From NCBI GenBank assembly GCA_905234835.1, contig CAJOIZ010000031.1, positions 1 to 43,040 of the forward strand: a stretch of DNA of 43,040 bases, written 5' to 3'. The position numbers and the translations under genes were made by a program. The notes beneath the pieces were generated by a model. It made no database searches. It saw nothing but the letters and a program-made list of their open reading frames with translations, and was not told the origin of the DNA. Origin of the DNA: Paludibacteraceae bacterium. Lineage in GTDB: Bacteria; Bacteroidota; Bacteroidia; Bacteroidales; Paludibacteraceae. Shown one piece after another: positions 1 to 8,408 of the stretch. The number at the start of each line of letters is the position of its first letter. Within the stretch, counting starts at the first letter, position 1.

Positions 1-2755
1 TGTTGATGGTGGTGAGGTTGGCGCAATTCTTGAACGCAGCCAGACCGATCTTGGTGATGCCGTCGGGCAGGATGACGGTGGTAATCTGCTGTTTGTAGTC
101 TTCCCACGGTGTGGCAATGCCGTTCCAGTCCGCCATTGCGCCTGTTCCGCTGACGGTCAGCACGCCTTCGCAGGAGAGTTCCCATGTGAGGTGTGTGCCG
201 TCACCCTTTGCACCGCAGGTGCCGGAAGCGAGGATGCAAGGTTCAGGGTCGGAGGAGGTAGTAAGGTCGGAAACCAAGCGGACGGCGAAGCCCGAACTGC
301 GTTCATCGTAGTTATGCCGCAGGTACACTTGGCTGGTGTTGAAGTCCATGTAGTAGGCGTGGGTGCCATAGAACGTAGTAGAGGAGGACCAATAGAGGCC
401 TAATGAAGTCGTATTGTTGCTGTAGGCAGTAGTGAAGCGGGTGCCCGAAGCGGGGAGGAACACCGCGCCACTCGTCGCCATCGCATCCCAAGTACCCGAA
501 GGACCCGACACGAAAGCGTTGTCATTATAATGATTGCTGCCGCTTTGGTAATAGCCACTGCCCTGCCATGACAAACCGTTCTCCGCGCTGGCAATGAATG
601 TCACACCCGAAGGGGCCTGCCATCCGTCAGGAAGGATAATTGCCCCCGGCACGCCGTTCACTGTCCCCAATCCGAACAGATTCTCCGCATTCGAGCGATC
701 GTGGAACAGATACACCCACTCGTCACATGTCAGGGTGCGCCAAGTTCCCGGAGCATCGTTGCCTATTTGGTTATACACGCCCCAATCCGCATTCGCGTAG
801 TTGCCCGTGAGGTCGTTCTCATAACTGCCGCCTGGGTAGTAGTCCGAATTGGTTTGGCTTGTGGACCACGGCTGATATTCTGTCGCGCCGCTGTCCCAGC
901 CGCTTGTACCAAATCCGAATAGGTCAATCCATCCATCGTACGTGCTGCTGATGTTCTTGTTGTCTTCGCCCACGTAGTCCCACTGGTGTTCCGCGAAACG
1001 CCATGTGCCTTGTAGGGTTGAGCCGTCGGCGCATTGGTGGGTACCCTGCGCTGCATTGTACTGCAAGTTGCCCGGTGAGAAGGTCACTTGCTGCGTTGCA
1101 CTGACACTGAACTTGCCGATGCCGTTGTTGCCACCGCTACTGATAACTGTAAAGATTGCGGAAATCATAGTATCTTCTGTCAGGAGTAATACACGCGGGT
1201 TGTCGGTGTTGCCGTCAGACCAACTCACGAACTCATAGCCTTCGGCGGCATCGGCACGGAAGGCGAGAGTCAAATCTTCGCAAGATGTTGGCTCTTGAAT
1301 GATGGTCACGATTCCTTGCAACTCGTCACTTGAAGTTATTGAATAAGAAGCAGGAAATGCCTCTTCAATTATTGTTGACATAATTTTTGGCACATCTATG
1401 TATGCGTTCTTACTTCCACATGGAACGTAGAATGTGAGTGGCGAAGATGTATAGTAGTAGAAAGTATATGTAGCAAGAACAGGTGGTGTAGAAGACTTGA
1501 AAGTCACATATGCCAAATTAGGGCAATTATAGAAAGCTGAAGTTCCTATACTTTCAACGTTTTGCCCGATAGTTACAGAGGTAAGATTCGCAGAATTAGA
1601 GAAAGCATGATGCCCGATGCTTCTTACCGAATTGGGGATTGTAATGGAGGTTAACTTGCTATCATCAAAAGAATAATTTCCAATGCTTTTGACACTACCA
1701 GGAATCGTATACAACGAAGATGTTTTGCCGCAAGGATATTGAAGAATGGCTGTTTTGTCTTTACTGAAAAGAACACCGTCCATATCACAATAAGCAGGAT
1801 TGGAAGAATTTACTATTATAGATAGCAGACTGCTGCAAGAAGAAAAAGCACCATCCCCTATATTTGTCACGCTACCAGGAATGGTTACAGAGGTTAGACC
1901 ATTATTCTTTGAGAAGGCTAAATCTCCGATGCTTGTCACGCTGTTAGGAATCTCTATGGAGGTCATGCTGGTGCAATAATGGAAAGATTCATCTCCAATG
2001 GTTGTTACACTATTGGGGATAGTGACAGATGTTAAACTGGTGCAATCACAGAAAGCAGATTCCCCAATACGTATCACGGAATTGGAGATTGTAACAGAAT
2101 TTAGATAGCGACATTGAGAGAAAGTTTTCTTTTCTATGTTTAGGACACTACTCGGGATTGTATATGACGAAGACGTTTTGCCAATAGGGTATCGCATAAT
2201 GGTGGTTTTGTCTTTATTAAAAAGCACTCCGTTTATATCGCAATATGCAGGATTGGTTGCGTCCACCGTGATTGACAATAATTGAATACACTCTTCAAAT
2301 GCTTCCTCCCCTATATCCGTAACGCTTTTAGGAATGTTTACAGTGATGAGGTGACGGCACTCATGAAAAGCACCACTACCAATACTTGTCACACTATTAG
2401 GAATATTGATGGAGGTTAGTCCGCTTAAATAGAAAGCATAGTTTCCAATGCTTGTCACGCTGTTGGGGATGGTGATTGAGGTCAATGTGCACATACTGAA
2501 AGCATAGTTCCCAATGTTTTTCACACCATTGCCAATAGTGACAGAGGTTATTGAGGAATGATATGTATACCAAGGGACAAGATCATAAGATGAGTAATCC
2601 GTCATCTTACCATCTCCGCTGATGACCAAGACACCATCATCGGTGTTCAGAGTCCACGTCAAGTTGTCTCCACACGTGCCGCTGTAGGTTTCGGCAGACA
2701 TCAGTCCTGCACTTGCCATCAAGGCAATCAAAAGGGTAAGTAATTGTTGTTTCAT
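1..2755 (-). CDS. BspA-like leucine-rich-repeat surface protein, 3' end outside window
   Basis: The reading frame is open from an ATG at 2755 to the left edge, giving about 918 residues with no stop, so the C-terminus lies outside the window. It starts with a signal peptide (MKQQLLTLLIALMASAGLMS). Roughly residues 50-440 are about a dozen BspA-type LRR units of the form LTSVTIPNSVTSIGxxAF. Two LRR stretches are interrupted by blocks reading NPAYCDxxGVLFxKDKT. After a repeat like the InlB B-repeat (GYEFVSWSDGNTDNP) comes a domain of about 300 residues with FSPGNLQY, WRFAEHQWDYVG and YDGWIDLFGFGTSGWDSG, which I recognise only as common in large Bacteroidota surface proteins. A second BspA segment (ILPDGITKIGLAAFKNC) begins at the left edge. 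The likely role is surface display or adhesion. It starts 20 nt after the AlbA-type gene, so it may be co-transcribed with it. Family is confident; function is inferred. Confidence 0.88.
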   Translation of the reverse strand, partial: MKQQLLTLLIALMASAGLMSAETYSGTCGDNLTWTLNTDDGVLVISGDGKMTDYSSYDLVPWYTYHSSITSVTIGNGVKNIGNYAFSMCTLTSITIPNSVTSIGNYAFYLSGLTSINIPNSVTSIGSGAFHECRHLITVNIPKSVTDIGEEAFEECIQLLSITVDATNPAYCDINGVLFNKDKTTIMRYPIGKTSSSYTIPSSVLNIEKKTFSQCRYLNSVTISNSVIRIGESAFCDCTSLTSVTIPNSVTTIGDESFHYCTSMTSIEIPNSVTSIGDLAFSKNNGLTSVTIPGSVTNIGDGAFSSCSSLLSIIVNSSNPAYCDMDGVLFSKDKTAILQYPCGKTSSLYTIPGSVKSIGNYSFDDSKLTSITIPNSVRSIGHHAFSNSANLTSVTIGQNVESIGTSAFYNCPNLAYVTFKSSTPPVLATYTFYYYTSSPLTFYVPCGSKNAYIDVPKIMSTIIEEAFPASYSITSSDELQGIVTIIQEPTSCEDLTLAFRADAAEGYEFVSWSDGNTDNPRVLLLTEDTMISAIFTVISSGGNNGIGKFSVSATQQVTFSPGNLQYNAAQGTHQCADGSTLQGTWRFAEHQWDYVGEDNKNISSTYDGWIDLFGFGTSGWDSGATEYQPWSTSQTNSDYYPGGSYENDLTGNYANADWGVYNQIGNDAPGTWRTLTCDEWVYLFHDRSNAENLFGLGTVNGVPGAIILPDGWQAPSGVTFIASAENGLSWQGSGYYQSGSNHYNDNAFVSGPSGTWDAMATSGAVFLPASGTRFTTAYSNNTTSLGLYWSSSTTFYGTHAYYMDFNTSQVYLRHNYDERSSGFAVRLVSDLTTSSDPEPCILASGTCGAKGDGTHLTWELSCEGVLTVSGTGAMADWNGIATPWEDYKQQITTVILPDGITKIGLAAFKNCANLTTIN

Positions 2756-2775
2756 ATTGTGTTATGTATTTAAAG

Positions 2776-4317
2776 TTACTGATTTGTTATTTCCCAATGC
2801 CCATCCTTGCGTCCGCCGACGTGATGAAGGATGCCCTGCTTGCGCATTCGAGATATATGCCACTCCACTCCTTTGGGTGTGATGGCAAGCATTTCTGCAA
2901 TTTGCACCATTGAAATATCAGGACGGGATACCACCAACCCTAAAATCTTTTCCCTAGTTTTCTCCCTATTCTTTTCCCTAGTTTTTTCGGTAGTCTTTCC
3001 CCTAGTTTTTTCCTTATTCTTTTCCCTAGTTTTTTTCTTATTCTTTTCCCTAGTTTTCAGTGTACTTTCCGTATGGTTTTCAGGCAATTGTTCTGTTTTC
3101 AGGCCACTTTTCTCCCTACCTTTCAGCGTACTTTTTTCCCTAGTTTTCAGCGTACTTTTCTCCCCACTTTTCTGTTCACTTTTTCCCGAACTTTCTGTCT
3201 GAGTTTTGTAGTAGAACACCGTCCATATTCCGGCACCGTCAAAACGCCATTCGGGAACAGGACATCCATAATCGGTGCAATAGGTCTGAACACGCTCTAT
3301 ACCTTGTCCCCACGCCTCCACTTCGCCAGCGCGGAAGAAGGTGGCAGCAATGTCCGGATTATGCGGACGGCTGCCGTGTTTCTGTGTCAGCGTTTCCGCC
3401 GTCCAGTTCTGGGGCAGTATGGCAGTGTTCCAAATCATCATCTTATCGTCATAGACGCTAATCTGAATGGGCGTGAAACTGCTGTAGTCCTTATGGATAA
3501 GCGCGTTCAGAACCGCTTCACGTAGGGCGTCACGCGGAACAGGCTGTTCGTCAATACGCTGTATTCCTTCGTAGCGTATATAGGCTTTGGTGTATTTGGT
3601 GGTCAGGAAGTCCATCGTCTTCTCCATCTGTTGGAACAGACTCCCATGCACCTCATCTTGATAGAGGAGTTGGTTCTGAGTGTTGAAGAAGCCTATTTTG
3701 ACGCAGGCACCGGTAATGAACTTCTCCGGGTCTGCATGGAACAGCAAAGCGGCTGCACGTTTGAGGTAACTACCCTCGACCAAATGCAACTTGTCCATCA
3801 GTTCGGCACGATTCACCTCCAAATCGGATTCACTCATACGCTGGCTGCGTACCGCATCCGCTTTGAACATACGGATAGAGGCTTCGTCCAAATCTTCGAC
3901 TTTCAGGTAGGGTTGCGGAACGCTGTCCCATGTGCGCCCGCGTTTGCGCAGCAGAAACTCTTCCAAAGCACTGCCGGTCAGTTCCTGTTTGGTCGCTCCC
4001 GAACGGATGTAGTACGCCCCGTTGTATGCAATAGCCGCCATATTGGGTTCGACAACGATTTCAAGGAAAACCCTGCCGTCCTTCGTATGCTGGTTAACGG
4101 TACAAACGATACCCAGTTTCTGCACAATCTTGTTGGGGATGTCCTCTTGCAGTTTGTGCGGATTCTCCACCCCGACGACCTCTCCATTATCCGCAATGCC
4201 GATGTAGAGCGTACCGCCTTGCGCATTAGCAAAGCCGCAGATTTCCTTCAGAAAATCATCGCGCCATATCTGCTTGTATTCCACCGATTGTGTTTCCATA
4301 GGGTCTAAGATGGCCAT
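2776..4317 (-). CDS. AlbA_2/Schlafen-type ATP-binding regulator with charged repeat linker and C-terminal winged helix
   Basis: This 513-residue protein has an N-terminal AlbA_2 (Schlafen-like) domain (EYKQIWRDDFLKEICGFANAQGG, written here only by its ends: EYKQIW and FANAQGG). A GHKL-type ATPase module like that of RecG-related transcriptional regulators follows (REAVLNALIHKDY, then GEVEAWGQGIERV). Residues about 375-460 are almost only K, E, T, R, S and N, built from 8-residue units such as EKTREKNR and STLKTREK. The last ~55 residues form a winged helix (MVQIAEMLAITPKGVEWHI). The family usually starts at MET, so 4299 may be the true start rather than 4317. A near-consensus promoter lies upstream. 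It is probably a DNA-binding regulator. In this lineage such genes are often accessory, and the target is unknown. Confidence 0.9.
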   Translation of the reverse strand: MAILDPMETQSVEYKQIWRDDFLKEICGFANAQGGTLYIGIADNGEVVGVENPHKLQEDIPNKIVQKLGIVCTVNQHTKDGRVFLEIVVEPNMAAIAYNGAYYIRSGATKQELTGSALEEFLLRKRGRTWDSVPQPYLKVEDLDEASIRMFKADAVRSQRMSESDLEVNRAELMDKLHLVEGSYLKRAAALLFHADPEKFITGACVKIGFFNTQNQLLYQDEVHGSLFQQMEKTMDFLTTKYTKAYIRYEGIQRIDEQPVPRDALREAVLNALIHKDYSSFTPIQISVYDDKMMIWNTAILPQNWTAETLTQKHGSRPHNPDIAATFFRAGEVEAWGQGIERVQTYCTDYGCPVPEWRFDGAGIWTVFYYKTQTESSGKSEQKSGEKSTLKTREKSTLKGREKSGLKTEQLPENHTESTLKTREKNKKKTREKNKEKTRGKTTEKTREKNREKTREKILGLVVSRPDISMVQIAEMLAITPKGVEWHISRMRKQGILHHVGGRKDGHWEITNQ

Positions 4318-4357
4318 GCCATTGCTTGGACAGTGTTGCTTGTAGGCATTTGGGCGG

Positions 4358-4389
4358 CAAAGATATGAAAGAAAAATGACGCAGGCAAA
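4358..4389 (-). promoter_or_regulatory. Bacteroidota-type promoter of the AlbA-type gene
   Basis: On the minus strand TTTG (4389-4386), a 20-bp spacer and TATCTTTG (4365-4358) match the Bacteroidota sigma-70 consensus exactly. Transcription would start near 4351, giving a leader of about 35 nt before 4317. Confidence 0.75.
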
Positions 4390-4580
4390 GAAAAAGGTAT
4401 TTTTCTTTCGTTATTAGGCACTTAGGTGCGTCAGGCAAGTGTGCGGATTGTACCCTTCAGGGGGTAAGATACCACCCGTATCGGCGGCATAAGGGTATGG
4501 CATTTTGTCATTATGTCAGCATTTCGGCGCGACAGGTTTCTTTTTGTCATTTTGCAAGGGTACGGTATCCCTATAGTATG

Positions 4581-4617
4581 GGTAGCGCAAGGGTATAGTA
4601 AGGGTAGCGCAAAGGTA
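4581..4617. repeat. 11-bp-period tandem repeat 3' of the 5'-nucleotidase gene
   Basis: The units GGTAGCGCAAG, GGTATAGTAAG and GGTAGCGCAAA are followed by GGTA. The array begins about 74 nt after the stop codon of the minus-strand gene ending at 4691. An 18-mer (4600-4617) recurs exactly at 34662-34679, 3' of the OmpA-family gene. Confidence 0.8.
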
Positions 4618-4690
4618 AACACGCTATTGCGTAAGCAAAACGTGCCCTTTCGCTACCAATGTGTCAATGCACAGGAGTGGATTAGCCTAC

Positions 4691-6286
4691 CTACAGCACC
4701 TCAAAGCGATGTTCGTGGAGATCCTCGGGATAGCGAGACGCACGGATAGTGTCACCGAGCATGTGCAGATAACGCAGCAAGACCTCCGTGTCCTTGATGG
4801 CATCCACCGGCACAGGCTGCGCATAACGGAACATGCCCGAAGCACCACCGGACAACAAGGTGTAACTCAAGCCCGAAACGGTGTAACTCGCCTCGGGGTC
4901 GATGGGCAGCCATGTGCCATCCTCCGCCTGCACCTCCATACTGACAATGCGGCGCGTGGCACCAACACCCATGAACATCTTCATCTCGTCCCAGATAACA
5001 GACGACGGGACAATGGGGTCAATGGCGTACCGCAAGCCGCTACAGATATGGAAATCGCCGCTCTCAATGGGATAAGACGCCACGCTGACCTCCATCGCAT
5101 CCAAGAGCTGCTGACCGGTCATGGTCACCATAGCCAGTCGGTTATTGAAGGGGAACAGCGAGATGAGTTCACCCATCGTTATCGTGCCCTGCTCAATCGG
5201 CGCACGGAGCCCTCCGCCATGGATGAGACCAATCTGTCCGCCACCCACAGCACGCAAGGCGTCCGCGGCAAAGTCGCTCAGGTTAGTCTCCTGCCAGCGG
5301 ATGATACGCGCCTTCTGCGAATCGCGGTCCAAGAGACTGACCTCGCTGTAGCCTACGGGCTTGTTAACCAATGAGTCAAGACAGTTCTCTATCTCCGTAA
5401 TCTTGTCCGTGACACGTACCGGGATAGCCGAGTCGTCAATCGTGACGGGGTCAATGAGACGAATCGTCATCTCACCCTCGACAGGAATCTTCATCTCGCC
5501 GAGGAACTTGCCCTTCGAGCCTGTGGAAACCAGCCATACAGGCTCACCCGCCGCATTGCACAGGCGCTGATGCAGGACATGATGGGCATGGCCGTCCATC
5601 ACCACATCAATCCCCTGCGTGGCGGCAATCAAGGCAGGACTGCTGTTGGGCGGTGTGTCGTCGCCGAGGTGACTGAGCACAACCACATAGTCCGCACCCT
5701 TCTGCCGCGCCTCATCCGCCGCCTGCTGCACGCAGTCGAACGTGTTAGTCTGGTGGAAATCGTAAACCATCCGTCCGAGCGAATCCATGAAGTAGGTCGG
5801 GGTCGATGTGTGCAGTGTAGAAGGGGTCGCCACGCCGACAAACGCGACACGAACAGGTCCGTAACGGCGTATGACATAAGAAGGATACAGCGTTCCGCCG
5901 CCCTCCTTGTCACTCAGGTTGCAGCAGACGACGTCCGCCGTCAGGGCTTCGCACAACTGACGCTGACGCGCAATGCCGTAGTCGAACTCGTGGTTACCCA
6001 GCGTCACCACATCGTAGGGGACCGTGTTCATGATGTCCACGATGTACTGCCCCTGCGACAGGGAACCGACGATGTCCCCCTGGAAAAAGTCGCCCGAACT
6101 GACCACGCTTACATAGGGGGTGATTTGCAGCGCCGAATCGCGCAACGCCGCTATGTCGGCATAGGCATCCACCGCGCAGTGGATATCGTTCTCGAAGAGG
6201 ATGATGACCTCCTGCCGCCGCCGGCAACCGGCTGTCAAAAGGAGCAATATGCCTATCAGGCAAAAAAGATGTAAACGGTGTTTCAT
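4691..6286 (-). CDS. Lipoprotein 5'-nucleotidase / UDP-sugar hydrolase family
   Basis: The 531-residue protein carries a lipoprotein signal (LLLLTAGC, Cys21), so it is expected in the cell envelope. It has the metallophosphoesterase motifs NDIHC (33-37; the family usually has NDxHG), GDFFQGD (65-71), LGNHEFDYG (from 96), VVLSHLGDD and DGHAHH. The second half is the 5'-nucleotidase C-terminal domain with HGGGLRAPIEQGTITMGE and FPFNNRL, which binds the nucleotide base. Proteins of this family hydrolyse nucleoside 5'-phosphates, and sometimes UDP-sugars, outside the cytoplasm for salvage. Length is normal for the family. It is the last gene of a co-directional minus-strand series, 26 nt after the DEAD-box gene. 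The exact substrate cannot be read from the sequence. Confidence 0.93.
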   Translation of the reverse strand: MKHRLHLFCLIGILLLLTAGCRRRQEVIILFENDIHCAVDAYADIAALRDSALQITPYVSVVSSGDFFQGDIVGSLSQGQYIVDIMNTVPYDVVTLGNHEFDYGIARQRQLCEALTADVVCCNLSDKEGGGTLYPSYVIRRYGPVRVAFVGVATPSTLHTSTPTYFMDSLGRMVYDFHQTNTFDCVQQAADEARQKGADYVVVLSHLGDDTPPNSSPALIAATQGIDVVMDGHAHHVLHQRLCNAAGEPVWLVSTGSKGKFLGEMKIPVEGEMTIRLIDPVTIDDSAIPVRVTDKITEIENCLDSLVNKPVGYSEVSLLDRDSQKARIIRWQETNLSDFAADALRAVGGGQIGLIHGGGLRAPIEQGTITMGELISLFPFNNRLAMVTMTGQQLLDAMEVSVASYPIESGDFHICSGLRYAIDPIVPSSVIWDEMKMFMGVGATRRIVSMEVQAEDGTWLPIDPEASYTVSGLSYTLLSGGASGMFRYAQPVPVDAIKDTEVLLRYLHMLGDTIRASRYPEDLHEHRFEVL

Positions 6287-6312
6287 AGGCGTAACGAATT
6301 AAGGATGAGTAA

Positions 6313-7608
6313 TTAAGGTGCCTTCTGGCCACGCGGCTTGCCGCCTTTGCGTCTGCCGTGGAAGCGGTGCGAGGAAGACTTGCCTCCGCGTCCGCGCCCC
6401 TTGCGGCTTCTGCCGGCAGAACCGGGCTGATTAGGCTGCGGCGCCTCCCCTAACGCTTCGGGAAGAGGAAGACGCTCTATCTGCTTGTGTAAGAACTGCT
6501 CTATCTTGTTGAAGTACCGCCGCTCCTCCACGCTGACCAGCGTGACCGCCACACCGAGGTTCTCCGCCCGCGCGGTGCGGCCGATACGGTGGACATAATC
6601 CTCGGCATCGTGGGGAACGTCGTAGTTGATGACCAGCGGTATGTCGTCCACGTCGATGCCGCGTGCCACGATGTCCGTCGCCACCAGCACGTCCACCTTG
6701 CCGTTGCGGAAATCCAGCATCACCTCGTCACGCTCCTTCTGCGTCAGGTCCGAGTGCATCGGGCGTGCGGCAATCTTCTTCATCTGGAGCGAGCGTGCGA
6801 GGTCCTTCACGCGTTGTTTCCTGCCGGCGAACAGGATAACTTTCTTCAGGGGCTTGCCGTCCGTCCCCTCCAATAGCGGCGATTCGGGCGACAGCAGGTG
6901 CCCCACCATACCCGTCTTCTGCCCCTCATACAGGTCCACCGCCGTCTGGCGGATGGTCTCGGGCGGACGGCTGACCGCAATCTGTATCTCCACCGGGTCG
7001 CGCATGATGGTCTTTGCTAACTGGCGGATGTTCTGCGGCATCGTGGCGGAGAACATAACTGTCTGACGGTCAGCAGGCAGCCGCTTGACGATGGTCATGA
7101 TGTCGTCATAAAAGCCCATATCGAGCATCCGGTCCGCCTCGTCGAGGATGAAGTATTTGATTCCCGAGAAGTCCACATCGTAGATGTTCATCAAGCTGAG
7201 CAGCCGTCCCGGGGTGGCAATCGCTATGTCCGCCCCTTTCAGCAGGCCCGTGACCTGCGTGCCCCATGCACCGCCGTCGTTGCCGCCGTAGATGGGTACG
7301 GACGAGAACGGCACGTAGTAGCCGAACCCCTCCATCTGCTGGTCGATCTGCTGCGCCAGTTCGCGTGTAGGAGCCATAATGATGGCGTTGAGTTTGTTCT
7401 CGTCGTGACGGTCGTACTGCAGGTTGGTCAGCAGCGGCAGTATGTACGCCGCCGTCTTGCCCGTGCCGGTCTGCGCGCAACTGATAACGTCCCGTCCCTC
7501 AAGCAGAACAGGTATCGTCTTCTCCTGGACGGGCGTACATTCGTCAAAATGCATGTCCCACAGCGCGTCCAGCACTTCGTCCGACAAGGCTAATTCGTCA
7601 AAATACAT
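6313..7608 (-). CDS. DEAD-box ATP-dependent RNA helicase (RhlE-like)
   Basis: The protein has 431 residues and all core motifs of a DEAD-box helicase: the Q motif region (TPVQEKTIP), motif I AQTGTGKT (45-52), PTRELAQQ, TPGRLL, DEAD (156-159), SATMP (187-191), ATDIVARGIDV and HRIGRTAR. The tail of about 45 residues is rich in Gly, Arg and Lys (GRGRGGKSSS, GRRKGGKPRGQ), as in RhlE-type enzymes, and would bind RNA non-specifically. It probably remodels RNA in ribosome assembly or mRNA decay. It lies 20 nt behind the radical SAM gene and is likely co-transcribed. Family is certain; the subgroup is inferred from the short insert-free core and basic tail. Confidence 0.95.
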   Translation of the reverse strand: MYFDELALSDEVLDALWDMHFDECTPVQEKTIPVLLEGRDVISCAQTGTGKTAAYILPLLTNLQYDRHDENKLNAIIMAPTRELAQQIDQQMEGFGYYVPFSSVPIYGGNDGGAWGTQVTGLLKGADIAIATPGRLLSLMNIYDVDFSGIKYFILDEADRMLDMGFYDDIMTIVKRLPADRQTVMFSATMPQNIRQLAKTIMRDPVEIQIAVSRPPETIRQTAVDLYEGQKTGMVGHLLSPESPLLEGTDGKPLKKVILFAGRKQRVKDLARSLQMKKIAARPMHSDLTQKERDEVMLDFRNGKVDVLVATDIVARGIDVDDIPLVINYDVPHDAEDYVHRIGRTARAENLGVAVTLVSVEERRYFNKIEQFLHKQIERLPLPEALGEAPQPNQPGSAGRSRKGRGRGGKSSSHRFHGRRKGGKPRGQKAP

Positions 7609-7628
7609 AGTCTCTTTCTTCTTTTTCG

Positions 7629-8387
7629 TTACGCGGATATCTCCACATCATATCCTTTCTCCCGCAGCGGTGCGGCTATCTGTTCCATCCGTTCGCGAGG
7701 CGTCTTGCTGAGCGTCTTGACCGGTGTCGCGCGGTCAATCACATAGATCATTATCCTCTCCGGGTGTAGCCGCTCCACCACCTTGTACCACGCCTGCACT
7801 TCCTCTTCCGTGGTGTTGTCAATCACCCTGCCGTCGCGTGTGCCGCTCAGGAAGCAGGTCTGCAGCGTGAAAGCACCGCCGAACTGCTCCAAGTGTTCCA
7901 CTATCCGCTCCACAGTCAGGTCTTTGTTCACGGGGCAGTCGATGGCGCGCATCGTCTCATCCACAGCCGAGTCTAATTTCAGTATCCGCTGGTTGACCTT
8001 CTTCAGTGCGCGCACCACATCCTCACGACCTAACTGCGTCGAGTTGCTCAGCACGCACACTTGCGCCTTCGGACAATAGCGGTCGCGGAGCGACAGAGTG
8101 TCATCAATAATACCCTCAAAATCAGGGTGAAGCGTCGGCTCGCCGTTGCCCGAGAACGTAATGACATCAGGCATCTCCGTCATTCCCTGCAGGCACGACT
8201 CCAACGCATTGCGCACCTCCTCACGCGTTGGCAGAACGGGATGGCTGACAGGCGTGTTGAACCCGCACTCGCAGTAGATACAGTCGAACGTGCACAACTT
8301 AACCGTTACGGGCATCAGGTTGACACCCAGCGACAGTCCCAACCGACGGGAATGAACAGGTCCATATACAATGGTAGGAAACAGCAT
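7629..8387 (-). CDS. Radical SAM protein (COG0731-like Fe-S oxidoreductase)
   Basis: The protein has 252 residues. The radical SAM cluster motif is LCTFDCIYC, with Cys32, Cys36 and Cys39 in the CX3CX2C spacing that binds the [4Fe-4S] cluster. A glycine-rich SAM-binding stretch (TFSGNGEPTLHPDF) follows at the expected place. The N-terminal YGPVHSRRLGLSLGVNL is typical of a conserved Bacteroidota group related to COG0731. The substrate is not known to me. It sits 21 nt after dnaG on the same strand. Confidence 0.9.
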   Translation of the reverse strand: MLFPTIVYGPVHSRRLGLSLGVNLMPVTVKLCTFDCIYCECGFNTPVSHPVLPTREEVRNALESCLQGMTEMPDVITFSGNGEPTLHPDFEGIIDDTLSLRDRYCPKAQVCVLSNSTQLGREDVVRALKKVNQRILKLDSAVDETMRAIDCPVNKDLTVERIVEHLEQFGGAFTLQTCFLSGTRDGRVIDNTTEEEVQAWYKVVERLHPERIMIYVIDRATPVKTLSKTPRERMEQIAAPLREKGYDVEISA

Positions 8388-8408
8388 AATCGTCTGTTTG
8401 TTTAATAT

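Larger units (their letters stand above)
4318..4690. other. Intergenic region with promoter and repeats
   Basis: There is no convincing gene in these 373 bases. The right-hand gene's 3' end and the left-hand gene's promoter account for both edges. The middle contains several short copies of a GGGTA motif and the 11-bp-period repeat at 4581-4617. Confidence 0.6.

Noticed and set aside
2831..3202. Plus-strand 123-codon frame rich in Phe and Ser
   Set aside because: It is the antisense of the KTREK-coding repeats of the AlbA-type gene.
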